Notes: generated from the sequence alone by a model not told the origin. DNA of 64,000 bases from Caldicellulosiruptor morganii (GCF_026810225.1 NZ_CP113865.1:783001-847000); one strand, 5' to 3'; shown: positions 1-9,565, counted from the first letter of the stretch. Numbers and translations are program-made.

Positions 1-1
1 C

Positions 2-923
2 ATGCATACAATTCAAACGTTTGTAAATTTTTTAATTAATTCAGACAATATTTGTAATTATAACTGTGACCTTTTTCCTTATGAGGATGATACCCGGTGG
101 ACCTTTTACAGGTGAAAAAACTTTGCCCGAGCAAATTTTAAAGAACCTGAACGAAAAATATGGTCTTAATCAACCCGTTTGGATTCAGTATACAAAGTAT
201 CTGAAAAGCCTTTTGCATGGTGACCTGGGAATTTCAATGAGAAATCAAGGACAAACAGTAAATGAAATTATTGCAGAGACTTTCCCTGTTTCTGCAAAGG
301 TTGGTATTCTTGCGATAGTTGTGAGCTTGTTGATAGGGATTCCTCTGGGTATCTGGTCGGCTGTCTATCAAGGAAAATGGCAGGATAATCTTTCTATGGT
401 TCTGGCTACAATATTTATAACGATCCCGAGCTTTGTTCTTGCAGTGCTTTTGATGTATATCTTTGGTGTAAAGCTGCAACTTGTTCCCATAATGGGCTTG
501 GATGAGCCCAGAAGTTATATTCTGCCGGTGATAACCCTGGCAGCATACCCAATATCTTTTATAGCGAGGCTTATTCGAAGCAGCATGCTTGAAAGTTTGG
601 CACAGGACTATATAAGAACGGCAAAAGCAAAAGGGCTTTCTAATTTTGTGGTAATATACAAGCATGCACTGAAGAATTCTTTGATACCAGTTGTGACATA
701 TTTGGGACCGTTGATTGCAGGGGTTTTAACAGGTAGTTTTGTGGTTGAAAAGATTTTCTCAATCCCCGGTATGGGAAGATTTTATGTTGATAGTATTTCA
801 AATAGGGACTATTCACTTGTTATGGGAACCACCATATTCTATGCAGCCTTTTTGATATTTATGAATCTAATTGTTGATATCATATATGTATTTATAGATC
901 CGCGTATTAAACTTGAGGATTGA
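2..923 (+). pseudogene. oppB: Oligopeptide ABC transporter permease OppB, frameshifted near its N-terminus
   Basis: Inner-membrane permease of a dipeptide/oligopeptide importer. From position 66 the frame reads as a typical OppB/DppB permease with several hydrophobic segments and the late EAA-type loop (LIRSSMLESLAQDYIRTAKA). The expected family N-terminus is split: the frame from position 2 gives TIQTFVNFLI, then coding continues in another frame as TIFVIITVTFFLMRMIPGG, with stops in between. One extra base near 42-46 would explain this. Family members begin with an uninterrupted first membrane helix, so initiation inside it at 66 is unlikely to give a normal protein. The window edge cuts the true start, so pseudogene status is inference. 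An IS110 element follows at once and separates it from oppC. Confidence 0.7.
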
Positions 924-1099
924 TTTTAAGACCAGCTAATTAAAGTCAAGAGTTTTTTTAAAAAATTTTGACACCATTTTATGGTATAAGATTCTTTAAA
1001 GAGGGCGCAAAAAGGTAAGCCATCCATTAGAAGTTGACATAACATATGGAGGCTGAGTAGTGTTATTGTTAACTAATGTTTCGTAAACAGAACAATTGT

Positions 1100-2392
1100 T
1101 TATGCACTACAAACTGCAGTTTTATTAAAGTATTTTTGAATATGTTCTTCTGGAGTTCTAAGTTCAAAAGGTTTTTTATCGCGCATAACAGCAAAGATAA
1201 TACAAATAATTTTTCTCATAACAGCACCTAATGCAACTTTTTTGGGCTTTTGTTGGCACTTTTTCTGATAGTATTCGAATAATACAGGATTACAAGGTTT
1301 AGAATTTCTTTTTGTTCTGATATTGGCAAGAGCAATTGTAAATAAGATTCTTCGCAAGATTTTAGAACCACGTTTAGACATTTTATTTTTTGTGCCAACA
1401 AATTGCCCCGATTGATTTACGGAAGGATCTACACCAAAGAAAGCAACAAGCTTGTTGGGTTTTGAAAATTTTTCGAAATCACCTATTTCAGCAAGGATAG
1501 TTGCAGCGGATAGAAAACCTATGCCGGGGATAGATTGAAGGAGGTTAATATTTTCCATGAGTGAAGGCTGAGATTGCGAAGATTGCTGAACAAGTTGATT
1601 TATGGCTTCAAAAATTTTGTCGATATTCTGCTGTAAATTCAGGACCATGTTAATATAGACTTTAAGCATAGTAACAGTTGCTAAGTCTGATATAGAAAAA
1701 GGTTGAAACTGTTTAGCTTTTGCGACAAGTAATTCATATTTTTCTTTGGCCCATTGATAGCTTTTTTTAGAGGTTAGCTGAATGATGGAAATAAGTTTTT
1801 CGCTGTCAGCGCCTAAGATATCGGTTGGAGTTGGGTAGTTTTCAAGTATAGCCAAGGATGTTTTAGAACAAATGTCAGGGAAGACCTCTTTGAAATTGAG
1901 CATAATTTGATCGACGACAGAAGTAAGTCTGTATTTGTAAGAGGTTAGTTCATCACTGAGGTTGTAATACTGGCGGCATAGGTTTTTCAAGCAGTCGAGG
2001 ATTTCAGATGAAGGTTGTACTACAGTAGAGTCAGTAAGTCTAAAAGTTAATGCAATCCACAGGGCATCGGTTTTATCATTTTTTACTTTTCTAACTCCCG
2101 CATTTTTGATAGAATTAGATTGGATGGGATTGATAATTGAAACATCCCAGCCATTAGAAGTAAAGAAGCGGGAGAGGATTTTGTGGTAATGCCCTGTGGC
2201 TTCCATGACGATGATAGGGCGTGCTGCGAAATCCTCTTCAACTTTTTTAAGGATTTCAATAGCCCTATCAAAATCAGAGGGATTATTGTGACGGATAGTC
2301 AAGCGGGCAATTATTTCATTTGTAGGAGATATAATCACCATTTCGCTGAAATACTTGGCTACATCAATCCCGGCAATAGGTTTTAGATTCAT
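1100..2392 (-). CDS. IS110-family transposase (DEDD recombinase)
   Basis: Recombinase of an IS110-type element, 430 aa. The N-terminal RuvC-like DEDD domain shows GIDVAKYFSEMVI (first Asp), VMEATGHYHK (Glu) and VKNDKTDALWIAL (Asp pair). The C-terminal Transposase_20 domain shows LLQSIPGIGFLSAATILAEI and the conserved Ser region around SVNQSGQFVGTKNKMSKRGS. The start at 2392 is chosen because GGGAGG precedes it at normal spacing and MNLKPIAGIDV is the usual family N-terminus; a longer frame to 2473 has no such support. It reads full length and intact, unlike the second IS110 copy near 31000-31716. It lies between oppB and oppC against the operon direction. IS110 elements usually lack terminal inverted repeats, so the exact ends cannot be fixed here. 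Confidence 0.93.
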   Translation of the reverse strand: MNLKPIAGIDVAKYFSEMVIISPTNEIIARLTIRHNNPSDFDRAIEILKKVEEDFAARPIIVMEATGHYHKILSRFFTSNGWDVSIINPIQSNSIKNAGVRKVKNDKTDALWIALTFRLTDSTVVQPSSEILDCLKNLCRQYYNLSDELTSYKYRLTSVVDQIMLNFKEVFPDICSKTSLAILENYPTPTDILGADSEKLISIIQLTSKKSYQWAKEKYELLVAKAKQFQPFSISDLATVTMLKVYINMVLNLQQNIDKIFEAINQLVQQSSQSQPSLMENINLLQSIPGIGFLSAATILAEIGDFEKFSKPNKLVAFFGVDPSVNQSGQFVGTKNKMSKRGSKILRRILFTIALANIRTKRNSKPCNPVLFEYYQKKCQQKPKKVALGAVMRKIICIIFAVMRDKKPFELRTPEEHIQKYFNKTAVCSA

Positions 2393-2830
2393 AGCAATTA
2401 AACCTCCCTGCAAGTGATTTTGAAATTGAATTAGGGCATGAGTTTTCCATTCCGAGCAAAGGTAAGTATACAACCTTGCACGTGATGCGAGGAACCAGCT
2501 TTGATTAGGATCTAAGCTGGCCTCAACCAGCCAAATAGTTTAGACTTACCTGGAATGGAATAATAATCTTTTTCACGGGTATACGGAAAGAAGTTCCGTT
2601 CCCAGGGGGCGCGTACAGGTAAATTCCATGCCCAGATAGAAAGAATTATATCAAAGTTAGAATGGCTGGCAAGAGGCCAGCGTTAAAGTGGCTAAAGATT
2701 AGAAGCCACAAGCAGCAGGAAGAGACTTTGCGCTGCTTTCCTCTCAAAGAGGTAGTATTTGAGATGTTATTTTAAGGATGAGACTCAAAATCTTATGTTA
2801 ACCGAAACTTTGGTTGTTATTTTATTAGAA
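2393..2830 (-). ncRNA. Candidate IS110 bridge-RNA region upstream of the recombinase
   Basis: This gene-free stretch is the 5' non-coding end of the IS110 element. It contains several short inverted repeats, for example GCTGG..CCAGC near 2516-2534, GGCTGGC..GCCAGC near 2663-2682 and CCTCTCAAAGAGG near 2740. IS110-group elements are known to encode a structured bridge RNA in this position that pairs with donor and target DNA. The location, length and fold potential fit; the RNA boundaries and guide loops were not derived, so this is inference. It also holds the transposase RBS near 2403-2408. The last part, close to 2830, should include the element end and the old oppB-oppC spacer. Confidence 0.45.
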
Positions 2831-2881
2831 TTTTTTTGATGTGTCTTACGAAAATAATTATACAAGGGGGCAAAGAAGGAA

Positions 2882-3858
2882 ATGGAGAATATATCCAGAG
2901 AGCTTTTTGTGCCGGTGTCAAAAGAAGAAAAAGAATATGAAACTATAGTGCGACCAAGCATGAGCTACTGGCAGGATGCGTGGCGAAGGCTCAAAATGAA
3001 TAAAGTTGCGATGGCTTCCATGTGGGCAATAGTAATTTTTATCCTGCTTGCAATAATTGGACCAATTGTTATGCCATACAGGTATGATCAGCAGATTCGA
3101 GGACACGAAGCGTTAGCACCATCTCTCAAACACCTGTTTGGGACTGACGAACTGGGCAGAGACCTTTTTGTAAGGTGTCTGTACGGTATGAGAATATCTC
3201 TTTCCATTGGGATAATTGCAACAATAATAAACATTGTAATCGGTGTGCTGTATGGCGGAATTTCAGGCTATATAGGTGGAAGAGTTGACAACATAATGAT
3301 GAGAATTGTTGATATTCTGTACAGTGTGCCTTTGATGATTTACGTTATACTTCTTTCGGTATCGTTAAAACCTGCGCTGGAGGAATTGTTTAAAAAATAT
3401 TTTTTTTTGAGCGGACTTCAAACGGTGGGTGCACCGCTTGTGTGTATATATATTGCTCTTGGTTTAACATACTGGATATCAATGGCAAGGATTGTTCGAG
3501 GTGAAATTTTAAGTTTAAAGCAGCAGGAATATGTGACAGCTGCAAAGACAATTGGTGCAAATGGCTGGAGAATTTTGCTCAGGCACCTTATTCCGAATGC
3601 TATGGGGTCAATTATTGTTACCGCTACGCTGCAAATTCCAAGCGCTATTTTACAGAATCTTTCCTGAGCTTTATAGGGCTTGGTGTTGATGCACCGGTTC
3701 CTTCATTGGGATCTTTGGCATCTAATGGTATAAATGGTTTTATATCATACCCTTATAAACTATTTTTCCCATCGCTTTTATTGTGTTTGATAATTCTGGC
3801 ATTTAACCTGTTTGGCGATGGACTGAGAGATGCACTTGATCCAAGAATGAGAAAATAG
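2882..3858 (+). pseudogene. oppC: Oligopeptide ABC transporter permease OppC, frameshifted
   Basis: Second permease of the Opp importer. The first 261 codons read as OppC, with an N-terminal membrane helix, a LFGTDELGRDLFVRCLYGMR segment and the loop GEILSLKQQEYVTAAKTIGA. The frame then ends in the sequence SAILQNLS. Adding one T to the T-run at 3648-3651 restores the family continuation SAIFTESFLSFIGLGVDAP and an open frame through to TAG at 3856-3858, ending DALDPRMRK. The last two helices are therefore lost from the reading frame. The RBS is GGGGGCAAAGAAGGA before ATG 2882. The deletion is in a homopolymer, so a sequencing error is a real alternative, but other lesions in the same operon favour decay. 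Confidence 0.85.
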
Positions 3859-3900
3859 CCAGATTTAACAAACAGATTTATGAATTTGAGGTGAAGTAAA

Positions 3901-4917
3901 TTGGCTAATAAACTGCTTGAAGTCAAGAACTTGAAAACTTCATTTTTTACGCATGTTGGCGAAGTAAAAGCAGTAAACGATGTATCGTTTGATGTATATG
4001 AAGGTCAGACAGTTGGTATTGTAGGAGAATCTGGAAGTGGCAAAAGCGTAACATCCATGTCTATAATGAGGCTTATTGCTCCACCGGGGAAGATTGTGGA
4101 TGGTCAGATTATATTTGAAGGAAAGGATCTTTTAAAACTGTCTGAGAAAGAGATGAGAGATATAAGAGGAAACAAGATAAGCATGATATTTCAGGACCCG
4201 ATGACTTCTTTAAATCCGGTTTTTACAATTGGAAATCAATTAGTTGAAGCGATAAAGATTCACAACAGGGTCTCTAAAGCAGAAGCCAAAAAGAGAGCTT
4301 TAGATATGCTTCGACTTGTTGGAATTCCAAGCCCGGAGAGAAGGCTTTCCCAGTATCCTCATGAGTTTTCAGGTGGTATGCGCCAGAGAGTAATGATTGC
4401 AATGGCGCTTTCATGCAATCCAAAACTTTTGATAGCAGATGAACCGACAACTGCGCTGGATGTTACAATACAGGCACAGATATTAGACCTTTTGAAAAAA
4501 CTCCAACAGCAGCTGAAAATGTCAATTATACTCATTACTCATGACCTGGGTGTTGTGGCAGATATATGTCAAAAGGTAATTGTGATGTACGGTGGAATTA
4601 TTGTTAAAGAAGGCACTGTTGATGACATATTTTACAATCCAAAACATCCATATACGTGGGGGCTTTTGAGGTCTGTTCCAAAGATGCATTTGGGACTTAA
4701 GAAAAGACTGGTGCCGATTGAGGGCCAGCCACCTGATCTTCTAAAGCCGCCGAAAGGATGTCCGTTTGCACCAAGGTGTGAATATGCGATGAAGGTATGC
4801 TTAGAGGCAAGACCACCGCTTTTCGAAGTTGGAGATGGCCACAGGTCAAGATGCTGGCTGAATCACCAGTATGCTCCACAGAGCTTGCTGGAAAGAGCAA
4901 AAGTGGCAAACGAGTAA
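3901..4917 (+). CDS. oppD: Oligopeptide ABC transporter ATP-binding protein OppD
   Basis: Cytoplasmic ATPase subunit of the Opp/Dpp importer, 338 aa, intact. Visible motifs: Walker A GESGSGKS (residues about 42-49), Q-loop MIFQDPMTSLNP, ABC signature FSGGMRQR, Walker B LLIADEPTTALD, and the C-terminal oligopeptide extension with CPFAPRCEYAMKVC, a Cys-rich motif typical of OppD/DppD. The start is TTG at 3901, seven bases after a GAGGTGA ribosome binding site; no ATG fits better. It lies between two broken subunit genes (oppC, oppF) and is one of only two intact structural genes left in this operon. Without a working OppF and permease pair it may have no partner, unless paralogues elsewhere supply them. 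Confidence 0.95.
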   Translation: MANKLLEVKNLKTSFFTHVGEVKAVNDVSFDVYEGQTVGIVGESGSGKSVTSMSIMRLIAPPGKIVDGQIIFEGKDLLKLSEKEMRDIRGNKISMIFQDPMTSLNPVFTIGNQLVEAIKIHNRVSKAEAKKRALDMLRLVGIPSPERRLSQYPHEFSGGMRQRVMIAMALSCNPKLLIADEPTTALDVTIQAQILDLLKKLQQQLKMSIILITHDLGVVADICQKVIVMYGGIIVKEGTVDDIFYNPKHPYTWGLLRSVPKMHLGLKKRLVPIEGQPPDLLKPPKGCPFAPRCEYAMKVCLEARPPLFEVGDGHRSRCWLNHQYAPQSLLERAKVANE

Positions 4918-4940
4918 TTAAGCTGTAATTCAAGAGGCAG

Positions 4941-5915
4941 GTGGAGAAGTTGAGTGAGGTTTTAATTGAAGTAAAAAACTTAAGAAAGTACTTTCCGGTT
5001 AAAATGGGACTGGTGAAAAAAGCATATATAAAAGCAGTGGATGATGTGAGCTTTTTCATAAAAAAGGGTGAAACATTGGGGCTTGTTGGTGAAAGCGGAT
5101 GTGGCAAGTCTACCACAGGAAGAACTATTATAAGACTTTATGAGCCGACAAGCGGTCAGATTATTTTCAAAGGAGAGGATATAACAAAAAAGGACATGCA
5201 GCCTTACAGAAAATCAATGCAGATGATTTTTCAGGACCCGTATGCTTCTTAAAATCCAAGAATAACAGTTGGTGATATTATAGGTGAGCCTCTGGAAATT
5301 CACAACATTGCAAAAGGCAATGAGAAAAAAGAAAGGGTTCAGGAACTGTTAAGGCTTGTTGGTCTCAACAGTGAACATGCAAACAGATACCCCCATGAAT
5401 TTTCTGGCGGGCAGAGGCAGAGAATTGGAATTGCAAGAGCTCTGGCTGTTGAGCCCGAGTTTATCATATGTGATGAGCCAATATCGGCGCTTGATGTGTC
5501 AATTCAGGCTCAGATTGTAAACATGCTTGAAGATCTCCAAAAGCAACTTGGGCTTACTTATTTGTTTATTGCACATGATCTTTCGATGGTAAAACATATA
5601 AGCAATAGAGTTGGCGTAATGTATCTGGGCAAGCTTGTAGAGCTTGCAGAAAGCAATGAGCTTTATGAAAGACCTTTGCATCCTTACACACAGGCATTGC
5701 TTTCGGCAATACCTATTCCTGACCCGAAGATTTCAAGACAGCGTACAAGGATTATACTGGAGGGCGATGTTCCAAGCCCGTTAAATCCACCGAGTGGATG
5801 CAGATTCAGAACAAGGTGCAAGTATGCATTTGACAGGTGCAAAGAGGAAGAGCCACAGCTAAAAGATGTTGGAGGCGGTCATTACGTGGCTTGTCATCTA
5901 ATGGATAGAAAGTAG
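4941..5915 (+). pseudogene. oppF: Oligopeptide ABC transporter ATP-binding protein OppF, in-frame stop
   Basis: Second ATPase of the Opp importer. Walker [10 protein letters not shown] and the Q-loop FQDPYAS are present, then TAA at 5250-5252 interrupts the frame exactly where the family has Leu in DPYASLNPR (TTA to TAA, one base). The same frame continues open for 220 more codons with the signature [15 protein letters not shown], Walker [13 protein letters not shown] and the C-terminal [19 protein letters not shown]. This is a single nonsense change in an otherwise complete 324-codon gene. The start is probably GTG 4941 after AAGAGGCAG. A protein restarting at 5496 would lack the nucleotide-binding core. 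A sequencing error is possible but would have to coincide with the oppB and oppC lesions. Confidence 0.9.
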
Positions 5916-6224
5916 ATGGCAGGCTGCGAAAAGATATAAAAAATTTTATTAGGCGTTTGCAAAATAGATGAAAATGTGAGCAATAAAATGGAAATGAAGT
6001 AATAGAGAACAAGGCAGATGATAAGTATAAGTATTTACAGATGCCATTATATAGCATTGCAAACAATAAAAGCATATACCAGACAAATGGTAAGTAATAC
6101 CAAACTAAAAGAAGACAAAGTAATCCTAAACCCTTTTGAAAGTGATTGTTAAAGGGCTTTTAGATGAAGAAGAAAGTTTATGCAGAATAAGCAAAAAGGA
6201 ATTTGTTAGAAGCTGAAGTTAGGC
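5916..6224. other. Gene-free spacer between oppF and the downstream IS
   Basis: About 300 bases with no convincing gene. Short open stretches have no RBS or recognisable protein similarity. Part of it probably belongs to the end of the insertion sequence whose transposase stops at 6225. I could not find a terminal inverted repeat or target duplication to mark the junction. Confidence 0.4.
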
Positions 6225-7604
6225 TTACGCTATAAGTTTTTTAAGTTTTTGAAGTTTTTTGTAAGTAATGTTTTTATGAGATTCTAAGATAAAGTAAGAG
6301 AGAATAAAAATCAAAAGCATACAGATGGCGGAGAGCAAGAGGTCAGAAAAAAGTGAAGTATGGTCATAGGAGAATAATGTATCATGACCGAGGAAAGACT
6401 TTAACTGGAAGATAGTTTGCTCTATAGTAACTCTTGATTTGTAAAGTTTTTCAAATTCATTAGAATTTCTGTCTATGCCAGGGAAGTTGCGCAGGTCAGA
6501 GTCCGGGTAGGTATAAAACATTCTACCAGATTTAGAAGAAGTACAGGGATGAGGGCAGTTGCAAAAGCGTTTACCATCTTTAATTTGAGAGCAAGGGCAA
6601 CGCCACTTGATACGTGGTAAGCGATTTTTGCCATTACACAAGCCTTCACGGATAAAAGGCTTGTTAAGCTTATTACAAAAGGGCACACCTTCTGGAGAAA
6701 TAGAGATATTTGGGTCGGAAGTAGGCGAGGTTGAATTTGATTTTGAGCCCCTTGGGTTTATAGGGATAATAGCTTTAGAGAATTTAAAGTTATTTATTAA
6801 AGTAGAGTAAATTGCATATGAGTCGAGAGCGCTATCAGCAATGAAGGTTGAGAAAGGGTTTTGGAAGTTCTTATTCAAATTAATTAGAGCAGGGATAAGA
6901 GCTTTTGAATCGGAGATAGCTTTAGCACAGGATGGGTCAGATGTATCAGCTTGAGGGAAAGTAAAAGCAGGAGAGATTACAAGAGGGATACCAAAGCCAT
7001 TGGTTAGGATAGAGAATTTATAAGCATAGCAGAAATGACCATTAGCGAACATACGAGTGATATATGGTGAAGCAGAAGCAGTTTGAGGGAGATTAGAATA
7101 TGTAAGAGAATAGACAAGATGAGATTGTAGGTCAGGGTTTTGTGACTTAGTTTTTTTAAGTTGTGATTGAATGAATTTAGGATTATTTTCTTTGACCCTG
7201 GGTTCTAAAGCGGTAGTATCGAAGATGATAGTAGAAGCAAGGTCAGGGTTTATTTTAAGGGCGATATTATGGGCATAGTTTGCGATATTGTAGAAAAGTT
7301 TTTCAATCTCATGGCAGAAGATTTTTCTGAATCTTGAGAAGGTAAAGATGGAAGGTATTTTATTGAAGTTGCAAAAGATTCTGAGCTGATAAGAGTTGAT
7401 CAGGATAGCGCGCAGCCAAGTTAATGTAGTGAGTTTGAGGATTTTTTGTACAAAGAAAGCACGGAGCATAGATTGCAAAGAGAAATCTCTTTGTCTTCCG
7501 AAGTATTTGTAGTAAATTTTGAAGAAGGATGCAGGTATGAACTGGTTTAAATCGATGAAATTGCTGAAAAAGCCGAGCAAAGTGTGAGGGCTGCTAAGAA
7601 GCAA
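6225..7604 (-). CDS. DDE-type transposase (IS4/IS5 superfamily), probably frameshifted at the N-terminus
   Basis: Transposase of an insertion sequence sitting between oppF and oppA. The 459-aa frame has an N-terminal helical region (HTLLGFFSNFIDLNQFIP), a first catalytic Asp probably in TIIFDTTALEPR, a second in TFIADSALDSYAIY, a Cys-rich insert (CPCSQIKDGKRFCNCPHPC) and the late Glu region YKSRVTIEQTIFQLKSFLGHD. This frame has only a TTG start at 7604 and no RBS. A good RBS (GAGGAGGAAG) and ATG lie at 7665 in another frame, giving MFKNQNKQLSFLDLYEHVKN before a stop. The two pieces together look like one family N-terminus, so a frameshift near 7605-7612 is likely. It could be decay or recoding. 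Confidence 0.8.
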   Translation of the reverse strand: MLLSSPHTLLGFFSNFIDLNQFIPASFFKIYYKYFGRQRDFSLQSMLRAFFVQKILKLTTLTWLRAILINSYQLRIFCNFNKIPSIFTFSRFRKIFCHEIEKLFYNIANYAHNIALKINPDLASTIIFDTTALEPRVKENNPKFIQSQLKKTKSQNPDLQSHLVYSLTYSNLPQTASASPYITRMFANGHFCYAYKFSILTNGFGIPLVISPAFTFPQADTSDPSCAKAISDSKALIPALINLNKNFQNPFSTFIADSALDSYAIYSTLINNFKFSKAIIPINPRGSKSNSTSPTSDPNISISPEGVPFCNKLNKPFIREGLCNGKNRLPRIKWRCPCSQIKDGKRFCNCPHPCTSSKSGRMFYTYPDSDLRNFPGIDRNSNEFEKLYKSRVTIEQTIFQLKSFLGHDTLFSYDHTSLFSDLLLSAICMLLIFILSYFILESHKNITYKKLQKLKKLIA

Positions 7605-7670
7605 CGTTTTTAACGTGCTCGTAGAGATCTAAAAAAGATAGTTGTTTGTTTTGGTTTTTGAACATTTTAT

Positions 7671-7732
7671 CTTCCTCCTCATAGAAAGTATGTTTTATAT
7701 AGATAAATTTTACACTATCTATAAGGAGGAAG
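7671..7732 (-). promoter_or_regulatory. Stem burying the transposase RBS (foldback arms)
   Basis: Two 14-base arms, 7671-7684 and 7719-7732, are complementary in a minus-strand transcript with one G-U pair (CTTCCTCCTTATAG with CTATGAGGAGGAAG). The downstream arm contains the GAGGAGG ribosome binding site for the ATG at 7665. Only transcripts entering from outside the element carry both arms; one starting in the 34-base loop would leave the RBS free. This matches the known foldback protection of transposase genes from read-through translation. Confidence 0.6.
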
Positions 7733-7833
7733 GAAGACTTTTTTAGAAGTTTTGAAGAGCTTGATAACGCTCATCTTGAGCGTTTATGCAAAAGGCTAAT
7801 ATAAAAAATTTTATAAAAGGGAGGAGAGCTTTT

Positions 7834-9444
7834 ATGAAAAAGCGTCTTATTGCTGCGTTTATTTTGGTAATGTTTCTTGTAACAGGTCTTTTTATTAACT
7901 CCAATTACAAGTCAACAGAGGCAGCTTCAAAGCAGGTTCTAACCTATATCAATGGTGCAGAGCCAAGATATTTGGACCCTGCTTTGAATAATGCAGCAGA
8001 TGGTGCAAATATTATAATCAATGTCTTTGAAGGTTTGACAAAGGTTGATGTTAAAAGTAAAAAAACTGTGCCTGGTATGGCTGAAAAATGGACAGTTTCA
8101 AAAGATGGCCTTACTTACACATTCTATCTAAGGAAAAATGCAAAGTGGTCAGATGGCAAACCTGTTACAGCATATGATTTTGAGTATGCATGGAAGAGAG
8201 CTTTAGATCCAAAAACAGCATCAGAATATGCTTATCAGCTTTTCTACATCAAGAATGGTAGAAAGTTTAATGAAGGGAAAGCCAAAGCATCTGATGTTGG
8301 TGTAAAAGCTCTGAATGAAACAACATTGCAGGTTAAATTGGAATCACCAACACCATATTTTATTGATTTGACAAACTTCCCAACATACTTCCCTGTAAGA
8401 AAAGATATTGTAGAAAAATATGGTGAGAAATGGCAAACTGATCCAAAGACATATATTGGAAATGGACCTTTTAAGATGACAAAATGGGTTCATAATTCAT
8501 ATACTGAACTTGTGAAGAATCCTAATTATTGGGATGCTAAGTCGATCACTCTTGAAAAAATAGTTTTTAAACTCTCAGAAGATGAAAGATCTAACCTTCT
8601 TGCTTATGAAGCAAGACAAGTTGATGGTGCAGAAGGTATACCCACCGATGAGATTGATAGACTGAAGAAGAATGGCGAACTCAAGACAGCTCCTTTACTT
8701 GGAACATACTACTATCTTGTCAACTGTAAGATGAAACCATTTAATGATCCAAGAGTAAGACGTGCTCTATCTCTTGCAATTGACAGAAAATACATTGTTG
8801 ATAAGATTGGCAAGCTCAATCAGAAACCAGCAACAGGTTTTGTTCCATATGATATAAAAGGTATTAGTAAAGATTTTAGAATAGAAAGTGGCAGCTTTCT
8901 GCCAGAAAAGGCAGATTTGGCAACAGCTAAGAAGCTTTTAGCTGAAGCGGGTTATCCAAATGGGAAAGGATTTCCTGAAGTAGAGATAATCTACAATACC
9001 AGCGAAGGGCATAAGAAGATTGCTGAAGCAATTCAAAATATGTGGCAACAACTTGGACTCAAAGTTAAGATTTCCAATATGGAATGGAAAGTTTTGCTCC
9101 AGAGAAGACAGAATAAAGACTTCATGGTTGCGCGTGATGGTTGGGTGGGCGACTACATGGATCCCATGACTTTCTTGGATTTATTTACATCATACAGTGA
9201 GAACAATAATACAAACTGGAGCGATAAAAAATACGATTCGCTGATTGATTTGGCTAAAAAGACAGTTGATCCCAAGCAAAGAATGAAATATTTAATGCAA
9301 GCTGAAAAGATTTTGATGGATCAAAGTGTTGTGATTCCAATATACTTCTACACAAAAGGGTATCTGTTAAGAGATTATGTTAAGAATTATTATATTTCTC
9401 CACTTGGATTCAACTACTTCATGTACGCAAAGATTGTAAAGTAA
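7834..9444 (+). CDS. oppA: Oligopeptide ABC transporter substrate-binding protein OppA
   Basis: Extracytoplasmic peptide-binding protein of the SBP_bac_5 family, 536 aa. It begins MKKRLIAAFILVMFLVTGLF, a clear signal sequence. The family signature region follows (YTFYLRKNAKWSDGKPVTAYDFEYAWKRAL, given here as its key feature WSDGKPVTAYDFEYAWKRAL), with later DPRVRRALSLAIDRK and AKKLLAEAGYPNGKGFP. ATG 7834 is chosen over 7786 because AGGGAGGAG precedes it. No Cys lies near the signal cleavage region, so a lipid anchor is not visible, which is unusual for a Gram-positive member. It is intact although most transport subunits upstream are broken and an IS separates it from oppF, so it would need its own promoter or one read from the IS. 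Confidence 0.93.
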   Translation: MKKRLIAAFILVMFLVTGLFINSNYKSTEAASKQVLTYINGAEPRYLDPALNNAADGANIIINVFEGLTKVDVKSKKTVPGMAEKWTVSKDGLTYTFYLRKNAKWSDGKPVTAYDFEYAWKRALDPKTASEYAYQLFYIKNGRKFNEGKAKASDVGVKALNETTLQVKLESPTPYFIDLTNFPTYFPVRKDIVEKYGEKWQTDPKTYIGNGPFKMTKWVHNSYTELVKNPNYWDAKSITLEKIVFKLSEDERSNLLAYEARQVDGAEGIPTDEIDRLKKNGELKTAPLLGTYYYLVNCKMKPFNDPRVRRALSLAIDRKYIVDKIGKLNQKPATGFVPYDIKGISKDFRIESGSFLPEKADLATAKKLLAEAGYPNGKGFPEVEIIYNTSEGHKKIAEAIQNMWQQLGLKVKISNMEWKVLLQRRQNKDFMVARDGWVGDYMDPMTFLDLFTSYSENNNTNWSDKKYDSLIDLAKKTVDPKQRMKYLMQAEKILMDQSVVIPIYFYTKGYLLRDYVKNYYISPLGFNYFMYAKIVK

Positions 9445-9464
9445 AAAAGATAGGAGTAAAATAT

Positions 9465-9502
9465 AAAGGGAAGGGCTATTAAATTGGCTCTTCCCTTTTT
9501 AA
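9465..9502 (+). terminator. Intrinsic terminator after oppA
   Basis: AAAGGGAAG (9465-9473) pairs with CTTCCCTTT (9490-9498), followed by TTTAATT. It lies 20 bases after the oppA stop. Confidence 0.8.
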
Positions 9503-9565
9503 TTAAAGAACACGAAATGACATTATGTTTTATTATTATGTAAAGAAAAGGCAGGTGGTGTATGA

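Noticed and set aside
5250-5252. TAA in oppF as a recoded (read-through) codon
   Set aside because: No selenocysteine-type or other recoding signal is seen, the family residue is a plain Leu, and sister genes in the operon are also damaged; mutation is simpler.
6190-7775. Similar short sequences at both sides of the 6225-7665 IS (TTAGAAG..GAAG..ACGCT)
   Set aside because: The match needs several gaps and cannot be told from chance, so I did not call element ends or target duplications from it.
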